Of a stretch of DNA of 64,000 nt, positions 1 through 8,223 are shown one piece after another; the first letter of the stretch is position 1, and every line of letters starts with the position of its first letter. This DNA comes from Shewanella atlantica (GTDB lineage Bacteria; Pseudomonadota; Gammaproteobacteria; Enterobacterales; Shewanellaceae). The notes below the pieces were generated by a model that did no database searches, was not told where the DNA came from, and worked only from the letters and a program-made list of their open reading frames with translations. Both the position numbers and the translations under genes were made by a program. The stretch covers positions 1-64,000 of the forward strand of contig NZ_RXNV01000009.1 of assembly GCF_003966265.1 (NCBI RefSeq), read 5' to 3'.

Positions 1-205
1 GAACACTCATTCATCGAGTAATATTTTGATTGCCGACATTCCGAAGAACAGAAGACAATTTCGAATAACTCAACACCTGTGAGTGTCCACACAGATTTCT
101 TGTTTCGTATTGTTAAAGAGCTTCACACTACTGTGTGTCCGTTGACGCTAGGTCGCAGGTTTTTATCAACTTACCCAAGACGCTTCGCCTTGGTCAGGGA
201 TGCGT
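1..205 (-). promoter_or_regulatory. rRNA operon leader with boxA antiterminator
   Basis: Read on the minus strand, this is the transcribed leader upstream of a 16S rRNA gene that lies beyond the left edge. The boxA element CTCTTTAACA is at 120-111 and is followed by the TCTGTGTGGACACTC stretch also found in enterobacterial 16S leaders. boxA normally loads the NusB/NusE antitermination complex. No mature 16S sequence is inside the window. Confidence 0.85.
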
Positions 206-233
206 ATTTTACACTTCCCTTGGTTGACGTCAA
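206..233 (-). promoter_or_regulatory. rRNA operon promoter, proximal (P2-like)
   Basis: On the minus strand a -35 TTGACG (233-228) and a -10 TAAAAT (211-206) are separated by 16 bp. It lies just upstream of the boxA leader, in the position expected of the second of two tandem rRNA promoters. Confidence 0.75.
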
Positions 234-375
234 GTGCTTTTTTAAAAAAGATTTTTAATCGTTTAAAACGAGTTAAAAAATATTATTAAACTTAGCTAAC
301 TTGTTGCCCTGACTGGTTTCTGCCTCACTCAGCTTAACGCTTTGGAAGACTGCTGTGCCGTGTCAGTGGTTGCGC

Positions 376-403
376 ATTATAGGGATGCCAACTCATAGTG
401 CAA
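376..403 (-). promoter_or_regulatory. rRNA operon promoter, distal (P1-like)
   Basis: On the minus strand a -35 TTGCAC (403-398) and a perfect -10 TATAAT (381-376) are 16 bp apart, followed by a GCGC discriminator. A 16-bp spacer with a GC-rich discriminator is typical of stringently controlled rrn P1 promoters. Confidence 0.75.
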
Positions 404-959
404 GGGCTTTTTAATAAAACCCCATCGAATGAATGTTTTTCACCCATCTAAGGGGAGCCTTCAGCTTATTCCGATATTTACACCGCGATATCAGAAGTTG
501 CAAAGCCTTCCGATATCTAGCCTATAGCCTCTCCGATTAAGATCCCGAGACTCTCATTAATCTCTGCTGAAGCTCAGCTTTGTTCAATGGATAACATGCA
601 AATGAATATCTCAGGAAATTAAGTCTGGCACATTTTGAAATTGCTGCACGTTAATTTCAAAAAATCTTTACCAGATTATTTTTCCTAGTTAGCCAGGCGT
701 GCTTTACCCCCAATAACCCCTCTATTTATCCAAAATGAAAGCAGCCCTTAAGAGATAGGAAATCGCAAAAATGATTTTTAGTGCGAACATTAGAGATGTG
801 CTTTAAAAACTGGTTTCACGCTACTGGCTTTAATAATATCTCTAAAGCCTATGATAACTCGACCAACAACACCTGAACTTATCAACTCATCATAGACACA
901 AAATAGCTATCTATATAAGTTCCCTTAATCGAATGAGCAGATATTAACTCTGAGAGTGC
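404..959. other. Intergenic region without a recognisable gene
   Basis: About 550 bp, AT-rich, between the rRNA promoters and the end of pssA. I see no convincing ORF, RNA gene or strong terminator. Its left end could hold upstream activating sites for the distal rRNA promoter, but none is clear by eye. Confidence 0.5.
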
Positions 960-1736
960 TTACTCCTCCCTCTCTTTTTTCACTGAAGAATCATTCTCTG
1001 TAACAGGGTGCTTAAGTTTACGAATTCGGTAGATAGTTATGATGGGTCCTGATAATGCGTAAATATAGAAAATTGCACATAAAATTAGCGCAGGTTCTAT
1101 GGAGACGAAGACAAATATTCCAACAACAATAAGAATAACAATAAAATTTACTTTCCCGCGCCAGTCGAAATCTTTAAATGAGTGATAACGAAAATTACTT
1201 ACCATTAGTAAACCGGAAAGTATCGTAACTAAAGCTACCAGCCAGCTAACATCTGCCCCCTCGACACCGCTTTGCACGCCAAACCAGATACTACCTGCGA
1301 TAAGTGCCGCAGCGGCAGGACTTGCCAAGCCTTGAAAGTACCTTTTATCTTCAACCCCTACTTGGGTATTAAAGCGAGCCAATCTAAGAGCCGCTCCCGC
1401 ACAATAGATAAAAGCTGCAAGCCAACCAATCTTACCTAAATCAGCCAGCCCCCAATTGTAGGCAATCAGGGCGGGGGCAACACCAAACGAGACCATGTCT
1501 GCCATACTGTCATACTCAGCACCAAACTCACTCTGAGTATTTGTCATCCTGGCGACACGCCCATCCAGCCCGTCACAGAGCATGGCAACGAAGACTGCAA
1601 TTGCAGCAGATTCAAATTGCCCATTCATTGATGCAATTACCGCATAAAACCCTGAAAATAGCCCAGCCGTTGTAAACAGGTTGGGTAGCAGATAGATGCC
1701 TTTACTCTTAACCGATTCTTTATCAAAATTTTGCAT
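960..1736 (-). CDS. pssA: CDP-diacylglycerol--serine O-phosphatidyltransferase
   Basis: An integral membrane enzyme of the CDP-alcohol phosphatidyltransferase family, making phosphatidylserine (the phosphatidylethanolamine precursor) from CDP-diacylglycerol and serine. The family motif DG-x2-AR-x8-G-x3-D-x3-D is visible around residues 55-82 (DGLDGRVAR ... GAEYDSMAD). Several hydrophobic segments follow, and the C-terminus is short and charged. The 258-aa length and polytopic form fit the type II (Bacillus-like) enzyme rather than the E. coli peripheral type. It is transcribed away from the DUF4124 gene, with about 130 bp of shared upstream DNA. Confidence 0.9.
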   Translation of the reverse strand: MQNFDKESVKSKGIYLLPNLFTTAGLFSGFYAVIASMNGQFESAAIAVFVAMLCDGLDGRVARMTNTQSEFGAEYDSMADMVSFGVAPALIAYNWGLADLGKIGWLAAFIYCAGAALRLARFNTQVGVEDKRYFQGLASPAAAALIAGSIWFGVQSGVEGADVSWLVALVTILSGLLMVSNFRYHSFKDFDWRGKVNFIVILIVVGIFVFVSIEPALILCAIFYIYALSGPIITIYRIRKLKHPVTENDSSVKKEREE

Positions 1737-1864
1737 AATGTTAAAACACTAGTATCTTGTATGAAAAAGATACCATACTTTGTGTATCCATTGCTTTATC
1801 CATTAATCCACACACTTATTGACTCTAGCTATAGCTAAGTTTTCAGTTCAAATTGGAAGGAATT

Positions 1865-2299
1865 ATGTTCACAAAAACATTAGTACTCGTATTAGCACTG
1901 ATATCGATAGGATCTGCATCCGCAACAGTCATCTATAAGTGGGTGGATAAAGACGGCGTAACTCACTACAGCCAGCAGAAGCCGGAAAATGCCTCAACAG
2001 ACAAGATTCATAGTGAAGATATCGAACAGCAACCTATAGGTTTTATCGCTCCGAAGGAAAGACCCGCAGAACCACAGCCAAGCGAAGAGGAAAAAAATGC
2101 TACAAGGATAAAGGAAGAAAATAAACAGCATGCAGCCGATATTTGCGACAATGCCAAACATAGTTTGAATGTGTTAACGAGCCACTCCCGGATCAGAAGT
2201 CAAGATGAAACCACAGGAGAGATGGTCGCAATGAGAGAGGAAGACCGTCAGGCTAAAATTAAGGAGCTGGAGGAACGCATCAGGTTATTCTGTAAATAG
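1865..2299 (+). CDS. Exported DUF4124-domain protein
   Basis: A small exported protein of unknown function. It has a signal peptide (residues 1-20, ending ASA) followed directly by a DUF4124 module with the usual IYKWVDKDGVTHYSQQKP pattern. The rest is charged, probably helical, with two cysteines (IC.. and FCK at the end) that could pair. I start at the ATG at 1865 because GGAAGG lies a few bases upstream; an in-frame TTG at 1853 would place that ribosome site inside the gene. DUF4124 proteins are common in Shewanella, but their role is not established. Confidence 0.8.
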   Translation: MFTKTLVLVLALISIGSASATVIYKWVDKDGVTHYSQQKPENASTDKIHSEDIEQQPIGFIAPKERPAEPQPSEEEKNATRIKEENKQHAADICDNAKHSLNVLTSHSRIRSQDETTGEMVAMREEDRQAKIKELEERIRLFCK

Positions 2300-2373
2300 T
2301 AACCAGTCTCTTTCCAAACAGACGGCAACCCTAAAACAAACCATCCAATGGTTGAATCATTTCAGCTTCATAG

Positions 2374-2405
2374 AAAAACAGGCTCTTCAGAGCCTGTTTT
2401 TCTTT
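2374..2405 (+). terminator. Rho-independent terminator
   Basis: The stem ACAGGCTC/GAGCCTGT has a short loop, with A-rich sequence before it and TTTTT after it. It ends the DUF4124 transcript and, by symmetry, may also stop minus-strand transcription. Confidence 0.8.
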
Positions 2406-2491
2406 AGGTGCTCAGAATCATCTTAAATACGAACTGAGGCTTAACTGTCACTCACCTCATAAATTAAAGAACATCTGCGAATCTCAGTAAG

Positions 2492-5065
2492 CTATTGTCC
2501 GAACGCTAATTCCGAACCCGCACAATCAACCTTGATTGGCTTACCGGGCACCAGAGAACCGCTCAGTATTTTTTGAGCTAATGGATTTTCTACCTCTTGT
2601 TGCAATGCTCTTTTCAATGGTCTTGCGCCATAGATAGGATCGAAGCCCGCTCGTGCAATAAGCGCTAACGCTTCCTCACTCAAGATAAGTTCGAACTCTT
2701 TCTCCGCAAGACGTTGTCTTAACGACTCGATCTGAATACCTGCAATATGCTTAATATGCTTCTCATCAAGAGGATGAAATACCACAGTCTCATCGATTCG
2801 GTTCAGGAACTCAGGTCTGAAGCTATGAACAACAACATCCATAACCTCTGACTTCATCTCTCCATAGGAGAGCTCAGTAAATCTATCTTGAATAATATCT
2901 GAGCCAAGATTAGAGGTCATAATGACCACTGTATTTCTAAAATCCACAGTTCTACCTTGGCCATCGGTTAAACGACCATCATCGAGCACCTGAAGTAAAA
3001 CATTGAAAACATCCGGATGCGCTTTCTCAACCTCATCGAGCAAAATGACAGAGTAAGGCTTTCTTCTTACCGCTTCGGTTAAATAGCCTCCCTCTTCATA
3101 ACCAACATATCCTGGAGGAGCCCCAAGTAAACGCGCAACAGAATGTTTCTCCATAAACTCCGACATATCGATACGAACCAATGCGGATTCAGTATCGAAT
3201 AAGAACTTCGCCAAAGATTTACAAAGTTCAGTCTTACCTACGCCCGTTGGACCCAGAAATAGAAATGAGCCTATTGGACGGTCTGGATCTGAAAGCCCCG
3301 CACGACTTCTTCGAATAGCATTAGAAACGGCATCGACAGCTTCATTTTGCCCTATGACACGTGAATGAAGCGCTTCTTCCATATGAAGGAGCTTTTCCTT
3401 CTCACCTTCCAGCATTTTAGAGACAGGGATCCCGGTCGCTTTTGACAAAACTTCGGCGATCTCAACATCTGTGACTTTATTTCTCAATAAGGTCATGTCT
3501 TGCATCTCGGCTTGAGATGCCAAATCCAACTGTTTCTCCAACTCAGGAATTCGACCATATTGAAGTTCAGACATACGAGTCAGGTCACTGGCTCTACGAG
3601 CCACATCGAGATCTAACCTAGCCTGCTCAAGATCCGCTTTTATATGTTGAGTTCCTGCCAGAGATGCTTTTTCTGTATGCCAAATTTCATTAAGTTCTGA
3701 TGCCTTTGCGTCAACGGTTCTCAACTCTTTTCGTATAGTATATAAGCGACGCAGACTCGCTTCATCGCTCTCTTTCGCTAACGCTTGCTCCTCTAACTTT
3801 AGCTGTATCGAGCGACGCTCTAGTTTGTCTAAAGGTTCAGGCTTAGAATCTATCTGTATACGTATGCTGGAAGCAGCTTCATCGATAAGGTCAATGGCTT
3901 TGTCGGGTAACTTTCGGTCGGAGACATATCGATTTGACATACTGGCCGCAGCTACGATTGCAGGATCGGTGATCTCTACATGATGATGCAGTTCATAACG
4001 TTCTTTAAGCCCACGCAATATCGCAATCGTATCTTCGACATTAGGCTCCTCGACTAGCACCTTTTGAAAGCGTCTCTCTAATGCTGCATCTTTCTCAATA
4101 TATTGACGATATTCATCCAATGTCGTCGCACCAACACAGTGCAGATCACCACGGGCCAGCGCAGGCTTAAGCATATTGCCCGCATCCATTGCACCATCCC
4201 CTTTCCCGGCACCGACCATAGTATGCAGTTCATCGATAAATAGAATAACCTGACCTTCTTCCTGATAAAGCTCATTCAGAACGGCTTTCAGTCGCTCTTC
4301 AAATTCTCCACGGTATTTGGCTCCCGCCACTAATGAGCCCATGTCTAATGAAAGAACACGTTTGTTCTTAATCCCTTCGGGCACTTCACCATTGACAATT
4401 CGTTGGGCCAGCCCTTCGACAATGGCAGTCTTACCTACACCCGGCTCACCAATTAAAACAGGGTTATTCTTACTTCGACGCTGTAATACTTGAATTGTTC
4501 GACGGATTTCGTCGTCACGACCAATGACAGGATCCAGCTTTCCCTGCTCTGCGCGCTCAGTCAGATCTACTGTAAATTTTTTCAGGGCTTGGCGCTGATC
4601 TTCAGCATTGGGATCATCAACGTTCTTTCCAGCCCTAACTTGCTTTATCGTCTCTTCTAACAGCTCTTTAGTCGCACCGGATTTTTTTAAATTCTGTGCA
4701 AGGGTGTCATTTCCCTCAAGCGCCGCCAGAATAAAGAGTTCACTGGAGATGTACTTATCTTTTCGTTTCTGAGCTAATTTGTCACAAAGATTTAGGAGCC
4801 TAATCAAGGCCTGTGATAATTGAATATCACCGCCAGTCCCTTCCACTTGAGGTAAACGGTCTAATTCCAGATTGAGTTGTGAGCGAAGTGAACTGACTCG
4901 TATACCGGCTTGAGTGAGCAGAGGATGAATCGACCCATTGTCTTGATTAAGTAGAGCCATCATCAGATGTATAGGTTCAATAAACTGATGATCGCGCCCT
5001 AATGCCAACGACTGCGCATCGGAAATTGCAGTCTGAAATTTATTGGTCATACGATCGAGTCGCAT
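2492..5065 (-). CDS. clpB: ATP-dependent chaperone ClpB
   Basis: A cytoplasmic hexameric disaggregase that works with DnaK to pull proteins from aggregates. At 857 aa it is full length. The order is a Clp N-domain (1-145), AAA+ module 1 with Walker A GEPGVGKT near residue 206, a coiled-coil middle domain (about 400-525), AAA+ module 2 with GPTGVGKT near residue 606, and the C-terminal D2-small domain. It ends the rluD-pgeF-clpB run. A sigma-32-type promoter lies in the 107-bp gap before it, so it probably has heat-shock control independent of rluD. Confidence 0.98.
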   Translation of the reverse strand: MRLDRMTNKFQTAISDAQSLALGRDHQFIEPIHLMMALLNQDNGSIHPLLTQAGIRVSSLRSQLNLELDRLPQVEGTGGDIQLSQALIRLLNLCDKLAQKRKDKYISSELFILAALEGNDTLAQNLKKSGATKELLEETIKQVRAGKNVDDPNAEDQRQALKKFTVDLTERAEQGKLDPVIGRDDEIRRTIQVLQRRSKNNPVLIGEPGVGKTAIVEGLAQRIVNGEVPEGIKNKRVLSLDMGSLVAGAKYRGEFEERLKAVLNELYQEEGQVILFIDELHTMVGAGKGDGAMDAGNMLKPALARGDLHCVGATTLDEYRQYIEKDAALERRFQKVLVEEPNVEDTIAILRGLKERYELHHHVEITDPAIVAAASMSNRYVSDRKLPDKAIDLIDEAASSIRIQIDSKPEPLDKLERRSIQLKLEEQALAKESDEASLRRLYTIRKELRTVDAKASELNEIWHTEKASLAGTQHIKADLEQARLDLDVARRASDLTRMSELQYGRIPELEKQLDLASQAEMQDMTLLRNKVTDVEIAEVLSKATGIPVSKMLEGEKEKLLHMEEALHSRVIGQNEAVDAVSNAIRRSRAGLSDPDRPIGSFLFLGPTGVGKTELCKSLAKFLFDTESALVRIDMSEFMEKHSVARLLGAPPGYVGYEEGGYLTEAVRRKPYSVILLDEVEKAHPDVFNVLLQVLDDGRLTDGQGRTVDFRNTVVIMTSNLGSDIIQDRFTELSYGEMKSEVMDVVVHSFRPEFLNRIDETVVFHPLDEKHIKHIAGIQIESLRQRLAEKEFELILSEEALALIARAGFDPIYGARPLKRALQQEVENPLAQKILSGSLVPGKPIKVDCAGSELAFGQ

Positions 5066-5108
5066 ACAGCCTCCACAAGCAAAAATAACTACCTTCGATA
5101 GCTAAAAG

Positions 5109-5135
5109 ATGGGGAGTAAAAGGTCATTTTTCAAG
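5109..5135 (-). promoter_or_regulatory. Sigma-32 heat-shock promoter of clpB
   Basis: On the minus strand CTTGAA (5135-5130) and CCCCAT (5114-5109) are separated by 15 bp, matching the RpoH consensus (CTTGAA, 13-15 bp, CCCCAT). It lies about 45 bp upstream of the clpB start, as expected for this gene. Confidence 0.85.
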
Positions 5136-5172
5136 GGCTGGTTACCTCTTTATCTCCAAATACGAGTGAGCT

Positions 5173-5964
5173 CTATTCCAGCCAAATAAATGAAGCCATT
5201 CGACCCGTGACTTTATCTCTGCGATAGGAGAAGTAATCATCAGAATTTTTAAAAGTACAAATATCAGCTTGATAGATCTCAGTGACCCCAGCTAGATTAA
5301 GTCTGAATCTGGCCAGTCCCTGCAAATCAGCAAGGTATTTTTGATTGCTAGGGGTGGAGTTTTCACCTTCAGAAGCTGAGGGCTCATTCTTTAGAGAAGC
5401 TGAAGGCTCTTTCTTAAGAAAGAAAATACTGCTCTGCGGATGTTGAGAGACAAACATCTCCCTGACCTCTTCACCAACTTCGAAAACGTCGGGACCAATA
5501 GCCGGCCCAAGATAAGCGATGAGATGTGCTTTATCAGACTTAAACTTATCGAGTGCGACCTCAATAACTCCATCACATAGTCCTTTCCAGCCGGCATGAA
5601 CTGCGGCGACTTCAGTTCCGTTTCTGTCGCAGAGTAACACCGGCAAACAATCTGCGGTCATCACGACGCATACCTGTTTTAAACGTTCTGAATAGCTGCC
5701 GTCGGCATTATGAACCGTCTGATTATCAGCTTCTATGACTCTGGTACTATGAGTTTGCTCTAACCAAGCGGGAAAATCAGGAAGGCCAAAGCGCTCGTGA
5801 ATGAGCGCTCTGTTTATCAGTACTTTCTCTTCGCTATCTCCGACATGCAGCCCCAAGTTAAGACTCTCGTACGGACATTCACTCACGCCATCTCGACGAG
5901 TAGAAAAAGCGATCCTCACTCCTTGAGGAATATTCCAATCTCTATTTTTAAAGAGTGGTGACAT
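5173..5964 (-). CDS. pgeF: Peptidoglycan editing factor PgeF (YfiH, multicopper polyphenol-oxidase family)
   Basis: A member of the YfiH/laccase-domain family. E. coli PgeF is reported to remove mis-incorporated L-Ser from muropeptide precursors; other members act on purine nucleosides. The metal-site residues are recognisable: a His in LEQTHST, the Cys of TADCLPVLLCDR, and the His of AAVHAGWKG. It starts 3 bp after the rluD stop, so the two are co-transcribed. Oddity: residues of about 180-200 form a low-complexity insert (KKEPSAS then KNEPSAS) built from a 24-bp direct duplication. Confidence 0.92.
   Translation of the reverse strand: MSPLFKNRDWNIPQGVRIAFSTRRDGVSECPYESLNLGLHVGDSEEKVLINRALIHERFGLPDFPAWLEQTHSTRVIEADNQTVHNADGSYSERLKQVCVVMTADCLPVLLCDRNGTEVAAVHAGWKGLCDGVIEVALDKFKSDKAHLIAYLGPAIGPDVFEVGEEVREMFVSQHPQSSIFFLKKEPSASLKNEPSASEGENSTPSNQKYLADLQGLARFRLNLAGVTEIYQADICTFKNSDDYFSYRRDKVTGRMASFIWLE
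5371..5418. repeat. 24-bp tandem duplication inside pgeF
   Basis: Two adjacent 24-bp units (5371-5394 and 5395-5418), each beginning AGAAGCTGA and ending near TTAG/TAAG, with about four mismatches. They keep the reading frame and add an EPSAS-type repeat to PgeF. Confidence 0.8.
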
Positions 5965-5967
5965 CGA

Positions 5968-6939
5968 TTAAACAATCGATGGGTTTTCGAGCGTGTCCTG
6001 ACGTAACGCCTTAGTCAAAATCACCATATCTTCAGGAACCGGTGCCTGCCAACTCATAATTTCACAAGTATAAGGATGTGCAAGCTCAAGCCTGATCGCG
6101 TGTAAAGCTTGACGCTTGAAGCCCATATAAATGTCAAAGAACTCAGGCGTCACCCCTTTTGGTGGTCTGGGACGGCCGCCGTATACAGGGTCACCAACCA
6201 AGGTATGCCCGATATGAGACATATGCACACGGATCTGATGGGTTCTGCCAGATTCAAGGCGCAATCTCAATCGAGTATGAGCCCTAAATTTTTCAGCAAC
6301 ACGGTAATGAGTCATCGCAGGCTTACCTGTATGAACCACCGCCATATGAGTACGCTTAGTTGGATGACGGTCGATAGGTTCATCGACTGTACCACCAGAG
6401 ATAATAGAGCCTTGTACTATGGCTTCATATTCACGCGTGATCTCTCTTGCCTGTAAAGCCGCAACCAGATGAGTTTGCGCCTCAACGGTCTTAGCCACGA
6501 CCATCAGTCCGGTTGTGTCTTTATCCAAACGGTGCACGATACCCGCGCGTGGAACAAGTTCGATATTCGGACAATGATGCAATAAAGCATTCATCAAAGT
6601 GCCATCACTATTACCTGCGCCAGGATGAACAACGAGTCCAGCCTGTTTATTAATCACAAGAATATGATCATCTTCATAAACGATATCTAAGTCTATCGCT
6701 TGTGCTTTAGCTGTAGTCTCTTCGACCAATGTAGCTTCAACTTGAATCTCTTGCCCTTCAAGCACCTTTTCTCTAGGCTTGGTAGAAACTGCGCCATCAA
6801 TGTAAACCCAACCAGCCTGGATCCACTCTTTGATGCGTGTGCGTGAGTAATCAGGGAACAATTCGGCCAAAGTTTGATCCAATCTTTGACCTGTTTGTGT
6901 TGCTGTTATCTCACTTTTTAGATTAATCTCTTGTGTCAT
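5968..6939 (-). CDS. rluD: 23S rRNA pseudouridine(1911/1915/1917) synthase RluD
   Basis: It isomerises uridines in helix 69 of 23S rRNA. An N-terminal S4 RNA-binding domain (about residues 15-75, RLDQTLAELFPDYSRTRIKEW) precedes the catalytic domain, which carries the active-site aspartate in HRLDKDTTG near residue 140. At 323 aa it matches the E. coli length. It heads the rluD-pgeF-clpB run and is divergent from bamD, the same arrangement as in enterobacteria. Confidence 0.96.
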   Translation of the reverse strand: MTQEINLKSEITATQTGQRLDQTLAELFPDYSRTRIKEWIQAGWVYIDGAVSTKPREKVLEGQEIQVEATLVEETTAKAQAIDLDIVYEDDHILVINKQAGLVVHPGAGNSDGTLMNALLHHCPNIELVPRAGIVHRLDKDTTGLMVVAKTVEAQTHLVAALQAREITREYEAIVQGSIISGGTVDEPIDRHPTKRTHMAVVHTGKPAMTHYRVAEKFRAHTRLRLRLESGRTHQIRVHMSHIGHTLVGDPVYGGRPRPPKGVTPEFFDIYMGFKRQALHAIRLELAHPYTCEIMSWQAPVPEDMVILTKALRQDTLENPSIV

Positions 6940-6940
6940 A

Positions 6941-6969
6941 GGAACCGTACCCGCGTTTCGGGGTCCAAA
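6941..6969 (+). promoter_or_regulatory. Possible sigma-E-like promoter upstream of bamD
   Basis: GGAACC (6941-6946) and TCCAAA (6964-6969) are 17 bp apart, facing bamD. This loosely resembles the RpoE consensus (GGAACTT, then TCTGA/TCAAA), and E. coli bamD is in the sigma-E regulon. The -10 is weak, so this is suggestive only. Confidence 0.3.
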
Positions 6970-7061
6970 AATGTGTGCTATCTGTTACAATCGAATTGTT
7001 TCTATTTTATATTGAAATGGAAAAATTCTTAACCATAACTTTAAAAGAATCGAACTTAAGT

Positions 7062-7823
7062 ATGCATAAATTCGCTAAAGGTGCCGTAGTAGGCCTATTT
7101 TCACTGGCCATAGCGGCCTGTAGTAGTAGCCCAGAAGAAGATCTAAAGGTAAGTAAATCCTCACCGGATGTACTTTACTCACAAGCAAGAACGTCAATGG
7201 AGCTTGGAAACTTCAGTAAAGCGGTCCGCTCATTAGAAGCATTAGACTCTCGCTATCCTTTTGGCCCGCATAAAACTCAAGTACAACTCGACCTCATCTA
7301 TGCCTATTATAAACTAGATGACGCTGCATCGGGTATCGCTAATATCGATCGTTTTATCAGACTGAACCCGACTCATAAAGATATTGACTATGTTTATTAC
7401 ATGCGTGGACTCGTCAATATGCAATCTGATAACTACATGTTCCACGATATGTTAGATATCGACAGAACAGATAGGGATCCAAAAGTAGCACAAGATGCCT
7501 TTAAAGATTTCGACCGTTTAATCAAGTCATATCCAAATAGTAAGTACACAGCTGATGCTGCTAAGCGTATGCTCTACCTGAAAAATCGTTTAGCAAAATA
7601 TTCTATCAGCGTAGCTGAATACTATATAAAGATGAATGCTTGGAGTGCAGCTTCAACGAGAGCACAATCGGTCATGGAAACTTATCCTGGCACAACATCG
7701 ACTGAACGAGCATTAGAGATTATGGCTGAGGCTTATGATGAGTTAGGTCAGGAAAAGCTCAAAGAGAATGTCTTGTCTGTAATGAAAGTTAACTTCCCAA
7801 ATAATAAGATGTTATCTCGCTAA
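7062..7823 (+). CDS. bamD: Outer membrane protein assembly factor BamD (YfiO)
   Basis: An essential lipoprotein of the BAM complex that inserts beta-barrel proteins into the outer membrane. I use the ATG at 7062, which gives a compact lipoprotein signal with the lipobox LAIAAC (Cys about residue 19); the upstream in-frame ATG at 6975 would add an unlikely 29-residue extension. The rest is a TPR-type helical scaffold (e.g. YSQARTSMELGNFSKAVRSLEALDSRYPFG), about 253 aa, as in E. coli. A strong terminator follows. Confidence 0.93.
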   Translation: MHKFAKGAVVGLFSLAIAACSSSPEEDLKVSKSSPDVLYSQARTSMELGNFSKAVRSLEALDSRYPFGPHKTQVQLDLIYAYYKLDDAASGIANIDRFIRLNPTHKDIDYVYYMRGLVNMQSDNYMFHDMLDIDRTDRDPKVAQDAFKDFDRLIKSYPNSKYTADAAKRMLYLKNRLAKYSISVAEYYIKMNAWSAASTRAQSVMETYPGTTSTERALEIMAEAYDELGQEKLKENVLSVMKVNFPNNKMLSR

Positions 7824-7850
7824 ACAACCTATTAGCCTGGCGAAGCCATA

Positions 7851-7877
7851 AAAAAGCTCCGGTACCGGAGCTTTTTT
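7851..7877 (+). terminator. Rho-independent terminator after bamD
   Basis: AAGCTCCGG, TACC, then GGAGCTTTTTT: a GC-rich near-perfect hairpin with a T-run about 30 bp after the bamD stop. Confidence 0.85.
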
Positions 7878-8005
7878 ATGGGTAAACAAAAATTGCATCA
7901 ATTTTTCACAGTGTTGCTTTTTCATTCAACCAGACACTCCTTCAATCGAATTAGAGCAAAAGTCATCCAAACAAACGAGGAATGGGATTAAATTGAAAAA
8001 AGTTA

Positions 8006-8034
8006 TTGACTCAAAAGTCTAAAAGCCTTTTAAT
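8006..8034 (+). promoter_or_regulatory. Promoter of tRNA-Phe
   Basis: TTGACT (8006-8011) and TTTAAT (8029-8034) are 17 bp apart, followed by a GC-rich discriminator (AGCGCCC). The tRNA begins about 10 bp beyond the -10, a normal spacing for a stable-RNA promoter. Confidence 0.7.
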
Positions 8035-8044
8035 AGCGCCCGTT

Positions 8045-8120
8045 GCCCGAATAGCTCAGTCGGTAGAGCAGAGGATTGAAAATCCTCGTGTCCCTGGTTC
8101 GATTCCGGGTTCGGGCACCA
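8045..8120 (+). tRNA. tRNA-Phe (GAA)
   Basis: A 76-nt cloverleaf with the CCA tail encoded. Acceptor stem GCCCGAA pairs with TTCGGGC, the D-arm is GCTC...GAGC, the anticodon arm GAGGA-TTGAAAA-TCCTC has GAA at 8078-8080, and the T-arm is CCTGG-TTCGATT-CCGGG. It stands alone. I saw no integrase gene or duplicated 3' end next to it. Confidence 0.97.
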
Positions 8121-8223
8121 ATTTTCTCCCCTTTAGATGTATCCCCGGATTCAAAACTTCCTCAGTAAGTTAATTCTAAGCTCATAACTTAAAGGCTATT
8201 TTCATCCGCCTAATATCTATGGT

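Noticed and set aside
4078..4275. Minus-strand ORF inside clpB
   Set aside because: Alternative-frame shadow of a highly conserved gene.
8045..8120. tRNA-Phe as an integration site
   Set aside because: No integrase gene and no second copy of the tRNA 3' end was seen nearby.
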